DNA of 64,000 bases from Aquatica leii. Lineage: Eukaryota; Arthropoda; Insecta; Coleoptera; Lampyridae. Made by a program: the position numbers and the translations under genes. This document shows positions 1 to 11,545 of the stretch, one piece after another. Below the pieces are notes generated by a model. The model was not told the origin of the DNA and ran no database searches. It saw only the letters and a list, made by a program, of their open reading frames with translations. Within the stretch, counting starts at the first letter, position 1. Each line of letters opens with the position of its first letter. The stretch is from assembly GCA_035610365.1 (NCBI GenBank), contig CM069432.1:221734532-221798531 (forward strand), read 5' to 3'.

Positions 1-850
1 TCAAACATAAAACATCAGGAATTCTATATTATGTAAGCACGTGACCAAAAAGTTTTTGCCGTTTCAAAGTTGACTGATTCTAGAAAAAAAAAACTACTTT
101 GTTGTTAATAATAGACTCCGTACCGGCTTGCACGATTGTGTTTCAAGTACAACCTTTTTTGTTTTAGTCAACAAGGTATCACAAATACTTCAAAAGAAAC
201 TTTAATATAAAGTATACAATTTTATTTACATAGCAGATTATTAACAGTAAAGATTGATTAGTAATTGAATTCTAAATAAACGACTCTACTATGACTAATG
301 GATTAGTTTAACATTATACAGATCATTCAGCTTTTATTATTCAAACGTAAAAAAAAAACGCTAATACAGTGTAAATAGTTTACTAAGTACTTCAAGAGCC
401 TGTTGACATATTTACTTTTTAACGTTACTTAATAGCGTATTGTTAAAAACCATAAAATTTTTTATTTAATAATTAATATTACATATATATTTAAAAAAAA
501 ATTTAAACTGTTTGATTGTTTACGCAAATTAATAAATTTGTAGTATAAATTTTTCTCAATTGTATCTAAATGTAAAAAAATGTCTTGCAAAATTAGTAAC
601 TACTAACTTAGTTTTAATTAATACCGGACATTTTCAACTTAATAAGTTATTCAAATAATATAAAATTTCACAACAAACACTGTATGTTGGCGAAGTATTT
701 TAATACGTTGCTTTTACAAGACTGTCAGTGTTAGTTATTTTTATAGAGAATTGGGTGTAAATTGTAAAGAGGATTAAGTAAATACAAGCGTTACCTATCT
801 ATTACATCCGTTATTTTGAAGCATATTTATTCTTTAACAATAATAGTTAC
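1..850. other. AT-rich intergenic DNA
   Basis: I see no coding region or recognisable element here. It holds many short A and T runs and only very short open frames. Confidence 0.6.
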
Positions 851-1252
851 TTACGTAACAAGCGTCGAAAGTACATCATAGCGTAACGAACGTTATGCGA
901 CGTGAAGCCGCACGACCAAGCGTGCATGTGAGTGAGTTATGAAACTTTCGACGAGAGTAACGTACGTTATTTTTTGTGTTGCCTTTGTAAAATTACATTC
1001 TTTTTTGAAAAAATTAAAAAAAAATTACCAAAAATACAATGTTGGTACTACATTTATTACTAAATCTGTCAAAATTTAAGTTTTTTTAAATGACTTTTCC
1101 ACCTGTCGCCTACTATAATAATTCACTTTGAACAATTAATTTTGAGTGAATTTCTAGTTTTCCTTTTGCCACACTAGAGCTTTTTTTGTTCATTACGTAA
1201 CTATACTAGCAAACGAATATTGACGTTTGCGATGTTGGCAGCACAAAAATTT
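851..1252 (+). repeat. dispersed repeat, copy A (inverted partner at 34433-34684)
   Basis: This stretch is similar, in opposite orientation, to 34433-34684. Matching blocks run from TTACGTAACAA at the left end, through a block around CATTCTTTTTTGAAAAA and ATGTTGGTACTAC, to GATGTTGGCAGCA at the right end. Copy A is longer: it carries a CG-richer block near 890-940 and about 100 extra bases near 1080-1200 that copy B lacks. I see no open frame. It may be an unclassified interspersed repeat such as a MITE or SINE; neither tRNA-like boxes nor clear terminal inverted repeats were found. Confidence 0.7.
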
Positions 1253-1800
1253 TTTTTTGTACTGAAATGTTTACCTACAATATATATACAAATTCCTTGA
1301 AAAATTTTATCAGAAAGGTATTTTAAAGTTATTTTCTACCGTTAAAAATTATTTAATAACTGAACCCAACTTACTTACTTAACGATGTATGATAACAAGT
1401 GTTTTATGGACTAGCCGGACTGCCGAAATTCTTACTTTGTAAACGTTTTTTCTTAGTAACCGACAGCTTACAAAGCGATTTCTACTATATCCATTTAGAT
1501 TATTTTTTAAAATGTATAAGAACTACTAACTACATAAATAAACACGTTGTTCCCCTACGTCAATAAAATAAAAGTTTGAACATTTTCTAAACATTTAAAT
1601 AATTTTTTAATACAGCTGATAATTAACCTCATTTAGAAGTACAGATTTAAAGCTTTTAAGATGAAGGTTTATGCTTAAGTGAATGTTTATTAAAAGAACC
1701 AACAATTTGTTTAATTAAATTTTGGAGCATTGAAGATTATTACTAATTTTAGTAAAAACGCATTTTATTAAATAATTTGTTTTGGATACTGTAGATTTAT
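1253..1800. other. AT-rich intergenic DNA
   Basis: No gene or repeat recognised between the dispersed repeat and the pogo-like element. Confidence 0.55.
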
Positions 1801-1838
1801 CTATAGGAGAAGGAGAAGGGGGGGGGCATCATTGAATG
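1801..1838. repeat. left terminal repeat of pogo-like element (candidate)
   Basis: CTATAGGAGAAGG followed by a G-rich run and CATCATTGAATG resembles the reverse complement of 4622-4651, allowing for several mismatches and an expanded G run. Confidence 0.5.
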
Positions 1839-2248
1839 TATTCGAGTGTTACCATTTCTTAAACGCTTATACAAATGTTTGAACGCATCCTACTCGTTCG
1901 CTTTGACAGTCAGTCCGCTGTTGGTGCTTTACAAGTCGTAACGTGTTTCGAGTGCGGCTAACTAAAAAAAGACGTCAAATGTAAAAGTGTTTCCCCGATC
2001 TTTTGTACCATCTTGTGAGGAGGAACATATACCAAAGGTAAGTTAGGGCGTCTAATATTATGGATTTAGTATTTTATTCAAAATAATTTAGTTGGTTTCT
2101 TTTGTATAATTTGCGTTTTGAAAAAAATCTTTTGGGGTACTTAGATGCAGCAAAGTACGGGACACATTGGTGTATCAATGTGCCCCTATAAAAATTGTAA
2201 AATATTTTAAATTAAAATTACATAAATATTTTATTTTGTCATCAGAAA

Positions 2249-4230
2249 ATGGTGCGCACATACAAGCCCAAGACTAAAAGACGTAGTTTAGAGGAAGAGA
2301 GGATCAAAAACGCCGTATCTGAAGTTACTTTGAAGGTATTATCTATTAGAAAAGCAGCCAAAAAATATGGTATCAAACCTGCAACTCTGCAGCATCCTTT
2401 TGAAAAGTTTAGAAAAGCTTCTAAGGAAAACCAATCGTCATCTTCTAGTTTGTATGGGTCAAAGTATACTGTTGCTCAAGTATTTACTGCTCAGCAAAAG
2501 AAACTTTTCTCAGAATATTTGTTGACTTGCAGCAAGATGCATTATGGGTTATCCTTGCAGCAACTTTTAACATTAGCTTACGAGTATGCAGAATATTTGG
2601 GATGCAGATATCCAAAATCATAGAAAAAAAAATAAACGCGCCGGGAAAGATTGAGCAGCAGGATTTAGAAACAGGAATCAGGAGCTCAGCCTAAGAAAGC
2701 CTTAAAATACGAGCGCCTCAAGAAGTTTTGCATTTAATAATACTGCAATGGCTGAATTCTTTGATAATTTTGAGCGTGTAATGTTACTCTATAAATTTAC
2801 TCCTGATCGTATAGTCAATTTGGATGAAACAGGTATTAATACAGTCTTACCAACGCTTAAAGTTTTGACTAAAAAAAAAACAAAGGCAAGTAGGACAAAT
2901 TGTGTCAGCTAAACGTGGAGAACTAGTAACGTTTTGTGGAATAGCCACAGCAACAAGTGCTGCTCTTCCTCCTGTTTATATTTTTCATTTCAAAAACCAG
3001 TTTTTAAATGGGGCTCTCCAAGGCAGTCTTGGTTTAGCAAACAGGAGCGGCTGGGTGACAGCTGAATTGTATATACAAGTTCTTTAACACATTCAACGAC
3101 AAACTTTATACACTAAAGATAACCCAATCCTAATTATTTGTGACAACCACGAGTCACATATTTCTATTAAAGCTGTCAACTATTGTCGTGACAATGGGAT
3201 TATCTATCTTTCTTTGCCACCACACACATCACACAAATTACAACCGCTGGATGTCAGCGTTTTTGGTCCATTTAAAAGTAAACTAAAACAGCATTTAATG
3301 ATTGTCACATTCAAAATATTGGTAAGACTTTATCTATATATAACATTACTGAACTTTAAAAATTTGCCTTTTTGGAGTCTTTTATACCCAAGAACATCAC
3401 AAGCGGCTTTTCAAAGCCATGTATTTGGCCATTTAACAGACTTGCTTTCGGAGATGATGATTTTGCGCCTATAAAAATTTTCAGTGAGAGTTCCTAAAAG
3501 GAATACAAAGAAAATAATCAGCAAATAGAAAGACAAGGAGTAGATTTTGTAGAGCCGAAAATAAGTCAAAATGAAGAAATTATTGATGAAAGCTGTAACA
3601 GAGACGAAACACAAACGGACCGTTTAGATAACCAATCGGATTTTGATATATCTGCGAATATTGTTCTACCTCTCAACGTTTCACCGCTTCCAAAGGCTGG
3701 ACTAAGCTATCAGAGTAATAATAACACAATGTCTCCAGCAGCTATACGACCATATTAAAAAAAGGCATTGAATGAAAAGACATCTAAGAAAGGAAGAGAA
3801 AAAGGAAAATCTAGGGTTTTTATTGACACACCAGAAAAAAATCGCTTACAAATATTACATTAAGAAAAACAAAGAAAACGAGAAGTTAAATTGATGAAGC
3901 AAAAAGCAAAGGAGCTGAAAACAGCAAGAAATTTAGTGGCACTTACACAAACTAAAAAACCTAAAAAGAAAAAAGTCTGTCTTCGTATGAAGTCAATGTC
4001 AGATTCGGATTCCAGTGAGAATGAGTTATTGAAATTAAGTGATGATGACGATAATTAAGTCAGACGAAGGAGGTGAAAAGTTTGACATTCCTAATCCTGA
4101 AAATATAAATATTGGGGATTTCATTCTTCTTAAATTTGAAAAGAAGAAATATGTAGTCCATTATGTAGCAAGAGTCATTTCTAAATACAGTTTGACAAGG
4201 GTAACAAGGGTAAGAAAGAAAACGATAACC
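2249..4230 (+). pseudogene. pogo-like transposase, broken
   Basis: The transposase binds element ends and catalyses excision and insertion with a DDE/DDD domain. The frame opens at ATG 2249, just after a plausible acceptor. Residues 1-60 form a psq-type helix-turn-helix (SIRKAAKKYGIKPATLQ). The first 124 codons end in a stop at 2621-2623. Further family blocks follow in other frames: AFNNTAMAEFFDNFERVM and NLDETGI (first D) near 2740-2840, QVGQIVSAKRGELVTFCG near 2885-2945, ICDNHESH and LPPHTSHKLQPLDVSVFG near 3130-3270, PKNITSGF near 3390, and a C-terminal IGDFILLKFEKKKYVVHYV near 4110-4170. At least five stops or frame changes separate these, including one in the A run near 2870-2885. The gene cannot be active. 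It belongs to the host-like Tigger/jerky branch of insects. Confidence 0.85.
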
Positions 4231-4345
4231 TGAAAAAGCAAACGAAAATCTAACAAAGAACCACTATAAGTTCAATACCTAACTCGGTAGTGGTTCTTTG
4301 TTAGATTTTCGTTTGCTTTTTCAGGTTATCGTTTTCTTTCTTACC
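4209..4345. repeat. perfect 58-bp inverted repeat with 21-base loop
   Basis: Positions 4209-4266 are the exact reverse complement of 4288-4345 (58 of 58 bases), leaving a 21-base loop at 4267-4287. Only the right arm corresponds to Penelope tail sequence in its normal direction; the left arm is an inverted copy of it. Exact identity between the arms implies recent formation, or repair that keeps the arms alike. Confidence 0.95.
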
Positions 4346-4450
4346 TTTTCAGAGTTTAGGTTATGTCTTGTTTCACAAGTAGATAACCTAACTTTTGAGA
4401 AGTTCTTAGTTAGATTTCGATTGCTTGTTTGAGTTTTGCGATTTATCTCA

Positions 4451-4495
4451 CGCCCTGATGAAGCCCCTTACGAAAGTGGGCGAAACGTTGGCAGC
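4451..4495 (+). other. hammerhead-ribozyme-like core in Penelope tail
   Basis: CTGATGA at 4455-4461 is followed by a GCCC...GGGC stem and then GAAA at 4482-4485, the order of conserved boxes around stem II of a hammerhead ribozyme. Penelope-like terminal repeats are known to carry hammerhead motifs. One extra A lies between CTGATGA and the GCCC arm, so the fit is imperfect, and I could not place stems I and III. The same core recurs at 60480-60510. Confidence 0.45.
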
Positions 4496-4651
4496 TTCGG
4501 TTGCAACTATGACACGGTCCAAACCCGGAAGACATTCTAATGTTAATTTAGCTAAATGTTGACTTGAAAATTAATCAAAAATATGACATTTATTTACATA
4601 TTATTTAATTTTCAAATCCTCTGCATTAATCTACCCCACTTTCCCCTACAG

Positions 4652-5519
4652 TTTTAAATTACTAGTATTACAAACTCTTAAGTTTTTTCTAGTTGGAACA
4701 ACTTACTGTAGTTTTAAATTTTTTTTTCATCTGTTTCAAGTAGGTTATCTTTTTTTTGAGTAAAGAAATCGTCATAAAACAAATGAAAGATAAAACCTGC
4801 GTTTTGTGTTTTAATAGGGTTAGGTGGCTTTAAGAGCAAAAGACTTGACGGGAATTATTAACGCCACCAAACAAAGAAATGATAAAATTCTATACCTACC
4901 GGTGCGGTTAAAGTAGTTCATCCTATTAAAATTAAAAGTGATAAAAAACTAAAAACGTTGCAAGTTTTTTTTCCTTCAACCAGCATGAAAATACTACAAA
5001 AAATTTTTAAATCGTTCAACTTCAAAAAGAATTATTCGTTTTGTGGCCACATTATTACGGATTATTATAAAAATGACAATAATTTTTGTGCATGCTCTTC
5101 AACACAAGTTTGAAACTATGCAGTACTGAACTGATCTATGAGCTTTAAATGTGCACGCACAAATGCTTTTAGTTTTAGATTTACTTGAATCAGAACCTCG
5201 ATAACACCAAGTATGCAGTGTAAATTTTAGGAGCAAAAAATTAATTTTTGTGAAGTATACTACTGAGAGAATTGAAGTATTGCCTCCAACATATTTTAAC
5301 AATTTAATGAAATAACTGCGTAGTTTTTTACCGAAGGAAAATGCGCTTTATACTTCTAGACATTTAAAGAAAAAAATGAACTGGATTGATAACGTCAACA
5401 TCAAACACAGATGAGAAATGTACATTGGAAAAAACTGTATCAAACAGTTTGTAGGTCTCCTTTTCTAATATGCTCAATCGTTTTTGCCGTAGACAAACTG
5501 ATTTATAGAGATTTTAAGT
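4652..5519. other. intergenic DNA, nothing recognised
   Basis: No supported gene. Short frames on both strands show no family motif. Confidence 0.5.
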
Positions 5520-5850
5520 CGTTTCTTAATTAATGAACTTTGCATCCTTGGATTAAGCGTGTCTTATGATAAAGTACAAAAATTCATATACTTTTCTGTA
5601 ATGGATAAGAGTAATCAAAAACTTGTACCATTAGGCCACTTCTCTCAATAGGATGTGTACAATGTCAATAATAAAAGAGCAATAATAGATGGTCATAACA
5701 CTTTTCACGGGAGGGAAGTTATAATGTGCGCATCTGGAGCATCTTTTAATACCTCTTTATTACTCACAGACAAAATAAAACGACTCAAATCTTGCCCTCT
5801 AGCACATAAAATTAGAAAGAAAACAAAAATTTTCTTCCACTACATTTAAT
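5520..5850 (+). pseudogene. possible coding relic, unnamed
   Basis: A reading with one stop gives LGLSVSYDKVQKF, later NNKRAIIDGHNTFHGREVIM. The pattern of an SYDKV block followed by a DGHNTFHG block recalls proteins encoded by multicopy elements in insects and cnidarians, but I cannot name the family and the similarity is from memory. There is no start context, splice site or neighbour that supports an intact gene. It may also be chance. Confidence 0.3.
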
Positions 5851-7544
5851 CCTTTACCTCTGCAGCCATGAATAAACTAAAATTTTAAAATTTATTGTAG
5901 AAACTAATCTACTCGACGTTCTTTACAATACCAGCAGAACCTACTGGTGTAACAGTAACTTCTTTTCTTTCAATGATTGATCTAAATCCAGCTTTGTATA
6001 CATCACACTTTATCAAAAAAAAGAACTTTACACAGTGGTAATCAAACTTGAAACATTTCACACACTAAAGTTTTTTTTGGGCTATTGTGTAAATGATGAT
6101 TAGATAGTTTGCAAACAGCCTATGCTGAAAATTCAATAGTTCGCATATTAAAAGATAAAGTGTATTTACGTGGTCTTTGAAGGCATTTTCTGAATTCTTC
6201 AGCTCTCACCGCTTTAATTATAGCAAATGTATTGAACAAATTTATTCTACTTTTTAAAAAAGCGCTCAGAGGTAATATTAAAGCACAAAAATTTTAAATT
6301 TTCATCATTGATAAATAAAATAAAACCTTTTTAAATCTCTAATCCGGACTGCCAAACTCTAGTTGTTGTATGTAAACACAATGGATATCGTAAACACATT
6401 TATTTTAGCTAAAAGATCAGAATATGCATATGCTACCTTTTACTACCTTTTTTGCAAGTTCAGGTCATAGTAAGTATGCAAAATTCGCAAGAACATATCT
6501 TCAACAAACGTGGGATCTTTGTTAGGACAAAGAAAGGACAGGAAGAAAGAAAGTGGTCTGGTGTTTTACATGAATGTATATTTTTAGTAATTATTTACAG
6601 ACAACAAGTGATTCATTTTAATAAATCATTTTATATTAAATACTTTCGGTTAACTAATTTGTTTTAACAAAGTGGGGTTTGTGTTAGGTAAGTGATTTGT
6701 TGTATAATACAAAGCAGGTTAATCAAAATGAAGAAAAAAATTATAGTATATAATTTCTCTACATATAGTAAAACTTGTAGAATAAAGAAACCGTTAAAAC
6801 TAAGAAAAAGACGTAACAGAAAAGAAAAAGTGCTTAAACACGATAATATTACAGCCAACATTCAATAAAATTTCAAAAACTTGAATAAAGCAAAACTAAA
6901 AGAAACCATAACAATATGTCCAATCTAGAAAAAAAAACGGAATGGTTCATTAAACTATGAAGAGTTTACACTGATTTATAGTAGGAAAAAAAAGAAGAGT
7001 AACAAAAATGGCAATTTACAAAAATATAATAAACAAAAGAAAGAAAGTGAATATATATGAAAAAGAATAGTCATATTTTTATTAGGATATAGTTCGAAAG
7101 ATTGCAAATTTAAAAACGAAAACAAAACTTTTTATAAGATAGGGTTGTTTAGGTTTAGGTTACAATATTACAATATTTCATTTTTTTTAAATTTCATAAA
7201 TGTAGCAACCGCAAATAAATTCCCGTATTGCATTTGGGTTTTACAATTATTTATTCATTTAAAAATAAGAAAAGGCGACTCAAACTGTGTTCTCGTGTTT
7301 AATGCTACGGAGGTCACCGTTGATCTGAGGAATACATCTCAAAAATTTTTTAACATTTTTAAAAATTTGCATCGTGCTACTCAACGCCACTGTATAGCTT
7401 CGCATGCGCATCGTAATAGTAGAAAAACTCACCACTGCTGTCTTCAGTATTTCTCATAGCACTGTAAAGTGAAGATTTATACTCCCAGAACAAAATTTGT
7501 ATCTGTGAGATACCGCGACCTCGCTGTTTAATTTGATTTGATAA
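5851..7544. other. intergenic DNA, nothing recognised
   Basis: AT-rich with purine-rich stretches near 6720-7100. The few frames above 60 codons show no recognisable domain. Confidence 0.5.
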
Positions 7545-8840
7545 CCCAAAAGACGTTCAAAAACTTACTAGGGATGAAAGTGAAAGTGACAAATATGAAA
7601 TAGAACAGTGTTTTTTTGACAAAGACGAAATAACAACGTGGATAATTAAAACAGTTTATGGAAAAATAAGAAGACAAAAACAAAATATATTACGTGAATC
7701 GCCACTTGTCAGAAATTGCGCAAAAAACGGAAGAAAAGAATTCGAATGCTGTAGTTGTTTTGTGTCAAGCGATAATTTAAGTATGATTCTATATTAATAC
7801 ATTGATTGATTTATTTAGACTTGCAATATCTTTGCGTAGAATCAGACTCTTCACAACAGTATAAGATTTGATGATGAGGCGAAACGACCGGATCGATTGA
7901 AGGTGGACAAATTAGCAGCTGTTCGAGAAAAGTTTTCTTTATTTGTAAAGAATTGTAAAAAAATGCTACTCTCTGGAACAAAATGTTTGCAGGCTTTCAG
8001 GGCAACTGTGGATTTAGACAATACATCCCGTCTAAACATAATCAATATGGCATCAACATTTTTTTGATAGTTGATACCAACCTATTTTATACAAACAATC
8101 TAGAAACATATGCCTGAAAGTAGCCAAAAGACCCTTTCTGGGTTTGTAAGAAGCTTATAAATGTTATCAATAGATTAACACAACCTATTTCTAACTTAGG
8201 ACAAAACATAACAGCTGACAACTAGTTTAATGACATTAAACTTATTTGAAAAAGAATGGGTTATCTTATCAAGTACGGTTAGAAAAAATAAGCGTAAACT
8301 ACCCCTTGAATTAGTAAGTAAAACAAGCAAGTCTAAATAATCTAACGTGTTAGCTTTTGGTGAATATGGCACACGTATGTCGCATGTATCAAAAAAAGAA
8401 AAAACGTAATTCTAGTTTCTAAATATGCACTTCGATGACCTAGTAAACCCAGAAAACCAAAAATCAGAAATAATTGATTATTATAATGGACATAAATCAG
8501 GAATCGAAACTGTAGACTAAATAGTTGCTACATATAATGTATCCAGAAACAGCAAATGGCCAACAGTTATATTTTTTGTTGTTTTAAATGCTACCCGGAT
8601 TAACCGACAAACCGTTCACTTGTTCAACCATAATGTAAAAATACAACGTCGATTTTGTATTAGGACTTCATCAGGCCAATTACTGTCGGAATAAATAAAA
8701 AAGCAAGCCGATCTTACTAGTAGGCAATAAAATCCGTCTAAATTAATACGTTTGTTAAAATTTTTTTGGAAGTGTTGTAAAACCTTCTTATGCTTTGAAC
8801 ATAGCAATATAGTTTGCCATGGCTGTTATACCCGTTTTAC
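7545..8840 (+). pseudogene. piggyBac-type transposase, broken
   Basis: PiggyBac transposases cut and paste at TTAA sites. An N-terminal block (EITTWIIKTVYGKIRRQKQN, then GRKEFECC) lies at about 7628-7755. The core then resumes with RFDDEAKRPDRLKVDKLA at 7865-7918, a CGFRQYIPSKHNQYGI block at 8000-8050, ITADN near 8210, YYNGHKSGIETVD near 8480-8520 and YNVSRNSKWPTVIFF near 8533-8580. Most of the part between the N-terminal block and RFDD is missing, and several frame changes and stops separate the other blocks. I did not find the terminal repeats or a flanking TTAA pair. Family assignment is firm; the element is dead. Confidence 0.85.
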
Positions 8841-10839
8841 TAATCTATACACTGAGGACGATTAATTTTTGTTGATTTTATATAATTGTTAGTTTTTTAA
8901 TTATTATCTCTAACTTTGCTAAAATAAAATGTTTTTGTGTTATATTTAGAATATACCTAATTGTGCGCACGTCGCTTAATAGAATCACATTATGACTAAA
9001 CATTTTTCATTACAGTAACCAAATGATCATAATATCAAAAATTATAAAAAAATAAATAAATGTTGTTGGTTAGAAAGCAGTAAATAGACACAGCGTGTAT
9101 CTGATTAACAGGTTGTTAGTTTAAAATATAAAATTATAGTATCAGTACAAGTAAAAATATCAAAATAAAAATTGTAATAAAACATTTGAAAAAATTAAAA
9201 TTTTGAACCAAATAAATCAAAAATCACAGACCTGTTGCATTAAATTGTTTGTGGTCACCATTACTAAAACGAAATAAAAAATAATGTTATGGTGTTTAAT
9301 CAACTAGAACTACACATTTCGTTTCAGTAAGTTCCTACACACTAAAAATGAAAATAAATATTCAATAATGTTATCACATAAGACGTAGCTAAATCAAGTT
9401 AACTTAAATGAAGTAATCCTACGTAAGTCAATCAAAATACTTGAACAATTAAATATTACTGCAAAAACAAAACTAAACATGCAAAACTAGTATTTTTAGA
9501 ATAGAATCATTAATTTTTTTTACTCATTGTACCAGCGTATTGTGAAAACTCAGCTAAGAAATTAATGAAAAATAGGTTATTCTTCATGTATCGAAACAAA
9601 CCTGAGAAAAAAAATTGATAACATAAACCGAAATTATAATGACTATAAACGATGTTTTTTCTATGTAGTAGCATACGTCCGGCCAATCTTTTTTAAACGT
9701 TACAACATTACCCGATTGATAACATTATTCGTAATTCCAATATCGATACATTAATATATGTGAGACTCATTATATATATTTTTCTGCAGGGTTAAGCATT
9801 CTAGGGTTGCCTTTATTTAGTAATAATTGTATTACGTAAAATCAGCAATTACGTTTGTAAAATAATAAGTAATTTTATTACATGACGTAATAAAAATAAT
9901 CTTTTTGTATCTAATTACTATCTGAAGTAAGTAATTGTAAAATGTATTTATTGTAATGAATTTATTATAAGAATGTTTGCTCAAATAAAAAGCTTTTAAA
10001 TTACTTCTGAAAAAGGAATAGCAAAGTGATCTAATTTGGAGCAATACTCGATCACGATTCAATGAGCGCAACTGTAATTTTATATATTTTTGTATTTATT
10101 TGTTTTCTTTAAATTTCTAATTTTAACACTTGCAGTTAACTTAAAAATAAAAGAAATTTTTGCATAACGAAATAGTTATTTTTTGTTAGGTGATGGTGGT
10201 TATATATCTAGACATATATGCATATGCACATAAGCCTAAAAACGTAACACAAACATACAAAAACGTTTTAAAAAAATTGTAAAAAAAATCAGATTTTTTA
10301 AACATGTTATTTGAAAAATATATAGAATATTGTGACATACTACTAGAACATTATTGACGTAATATAAACATACAAAAATGCAACTACTCAAACAAATCAT
10401 TGTTAGAAGATTGAATTTTATTGTAGAATTTATATGAGTACGTAGTGTATTATAGTAGTAAGACCAAAGGAAAACAGCTTCTGGAAAAAAACACGTAATA
10501 AATATCACAAAAAAACAGAAAACCTAAAAATACTTTTAATAAAATAATTAATAATAATAATTTTAAATGATGATTTATTCGTACAATGTTGGTTTATTTA
10601 AATATGTATTACATAAAGTTTGGTGTAAGTTTAGCAAATACAACAGTATCAACTAAATTTTTCTTTGTCAATGACATTTACTTATTTAAAAACTAACTCT
10701 AAAATCTATAAATGCATTTGTTTACATATGTACAATGTAATTCCTGTTTTACGTATTTATCGCAAAAAAAGTGAAATGATAAAATGGTTTTATGCTGAAA
10801 ATAGAGTTCGCCAAGTAATTGTTTTGTAGTGCAATAATG
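8841..10839. other. intergenic DNA, nothing recognised
   Basis: AT-rich sequence with short low-complexity runs; no gene, repeat pair or motif supported. Confidence 0.5.
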
Positions 10840-11545
10840 ATAATCAGAATTTACACCAAAACGAGAAAAATGACAACACCTTCAATGATTTAGCGGTAGC
10901 AGCTGAAAAAAAGTTTAAGGCAAATAGCCAAAAGTTTATTCCTATAAATACCAATGCCATTAAGAGTGTGAACATGATTCGGAGAGGAGGAGTGCGTTTT
11001 GTTTTTGAACGATTAAAAATGTAACGCAGAGAGTAAAAAAAATATTTTGTTTACGAATGAATGCACGTGTAGACTGCATAATCAACCAAACGTGCAAAAT
11101 TGTAAAGTATGGGCTATTAACAATCCACACAAAATTCTAGAAACCATAACCTAATATCCCCAAAACTAATTTTTTGGTAATAGTATCAGATCATCACATA
11201 GAATAATTTTTCGTACACAAAAACATAATAGGAAAGCGTTTTTTGCAGTTATTGGAAGAAGATATAAATCCAGCGGGGACCGAAATTGTTGGAAACAACC
11301 AAAAAATTTGGTTTCAAATAGATGGTTGTCCCACCCAGAACACCAAAAATGTGCGCAATTTTTTAAATGACAGTTTTTCCAATAAAGTTATTAGTCCAAA
11401 TTGTGCTATTAATTGACCTGCTATGAACTATGAAAAAATACCACAATATCAATTAGCAAATCTTAGACGCCAATTTTGTGACAATTTGTACCATTTTTTA
11501 GCAGTAAATGTAGATTTTTTTAAGATTTGCTATGATTTTCCATTT
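10840..11545 (+). pseudogene. Tc1/mariner-like (IS630-type) transposase, broken
   Basis: The DDE half of a mariner-like transposase is readable with stops and frame changes. FTNECTCRLHNQPNVQ at about 11050-11100 corresponds to the first catalytic block (normally DE), and WFQIDGCPTQNTKNVR at about 11308-11355 contains the second catalytic D. SNKVISPNCAINWPA follows, which in the family leads into the third acidic block; that part is lost or unreadable. The first catalytic D appears replaced by N. Upstream, 10840-11030 reads poorly and probably holds the DNA-binding half. Terminal repeats were not found. Confidence 0.8.

Larger units (their letters stand above)
4209..4545 (+). mobile_element. 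Penelope-like element tail (no coding part)
   Basis: From about 4283 to 4540 this matches the region after the GIY-YIG endonuclease at 60305-60565: the same order of blocks, including AGTGGTTCTTTGTTAGATTT, CCTAACTTTTGAGAAG, CGCCCTGATGAAGCCCC and CACGGTC(C/T)AAACCCGGAAGAC. Penelope-like elements are reverse-transcribed elements that often leave terminal repeat units and inverted extensions. Here the endonuclease is absent; instead an inverted copy of the first 58 bases precedes the tail. The tail lies inside the pogo-like element and so is younger than it. Confidence 0.75.
1801..4651 (+). mobile_element. pogo/Tigger-like DNA transposon, dead, with nested insertion
   Basis: This element moves by cut-and-paste using the transposase decoded at 2249-4230. 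Its ends look like inverted repeats: CTATAGGAGAAGG at 1801 and, on the opposite strand, CTGTAGGGGAAAGTGGGG ending at 4651. Between them lie an apparent 5' untranslated exon, an intron with donor AAAG|GTAAGT at 2038 and acceptor CAG at 2243-2245, and then the transposase frame. A Penelope-like tail (about 4209-4545) sits between the end of the coding part and the right terminus, so it inserted into this element. The imperfect terminal match and the broken frame show an old copy. The left terminus is less sure than the right because of its run of G. Confidence 0.7.

Noticed and set aside
1801-1838. Poly-G run as a special regulatory signal
   Set aside because: It fits better as a slipped or expanded part of the pogo terminal repeat.
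2249-4230. A domesticated pogo-derived host gene
   Set aside because: The leader intron and ATG look good, but at least five stops or frame changes break the coding part.
4209-4345. Hairpin read as terminal inverted repeats of a separate DNA transposon
   Set aside because: The right arm is ordinary Penelope tail sequence, also present at 60.3 kb, so the left arm is an inverted copy of it.
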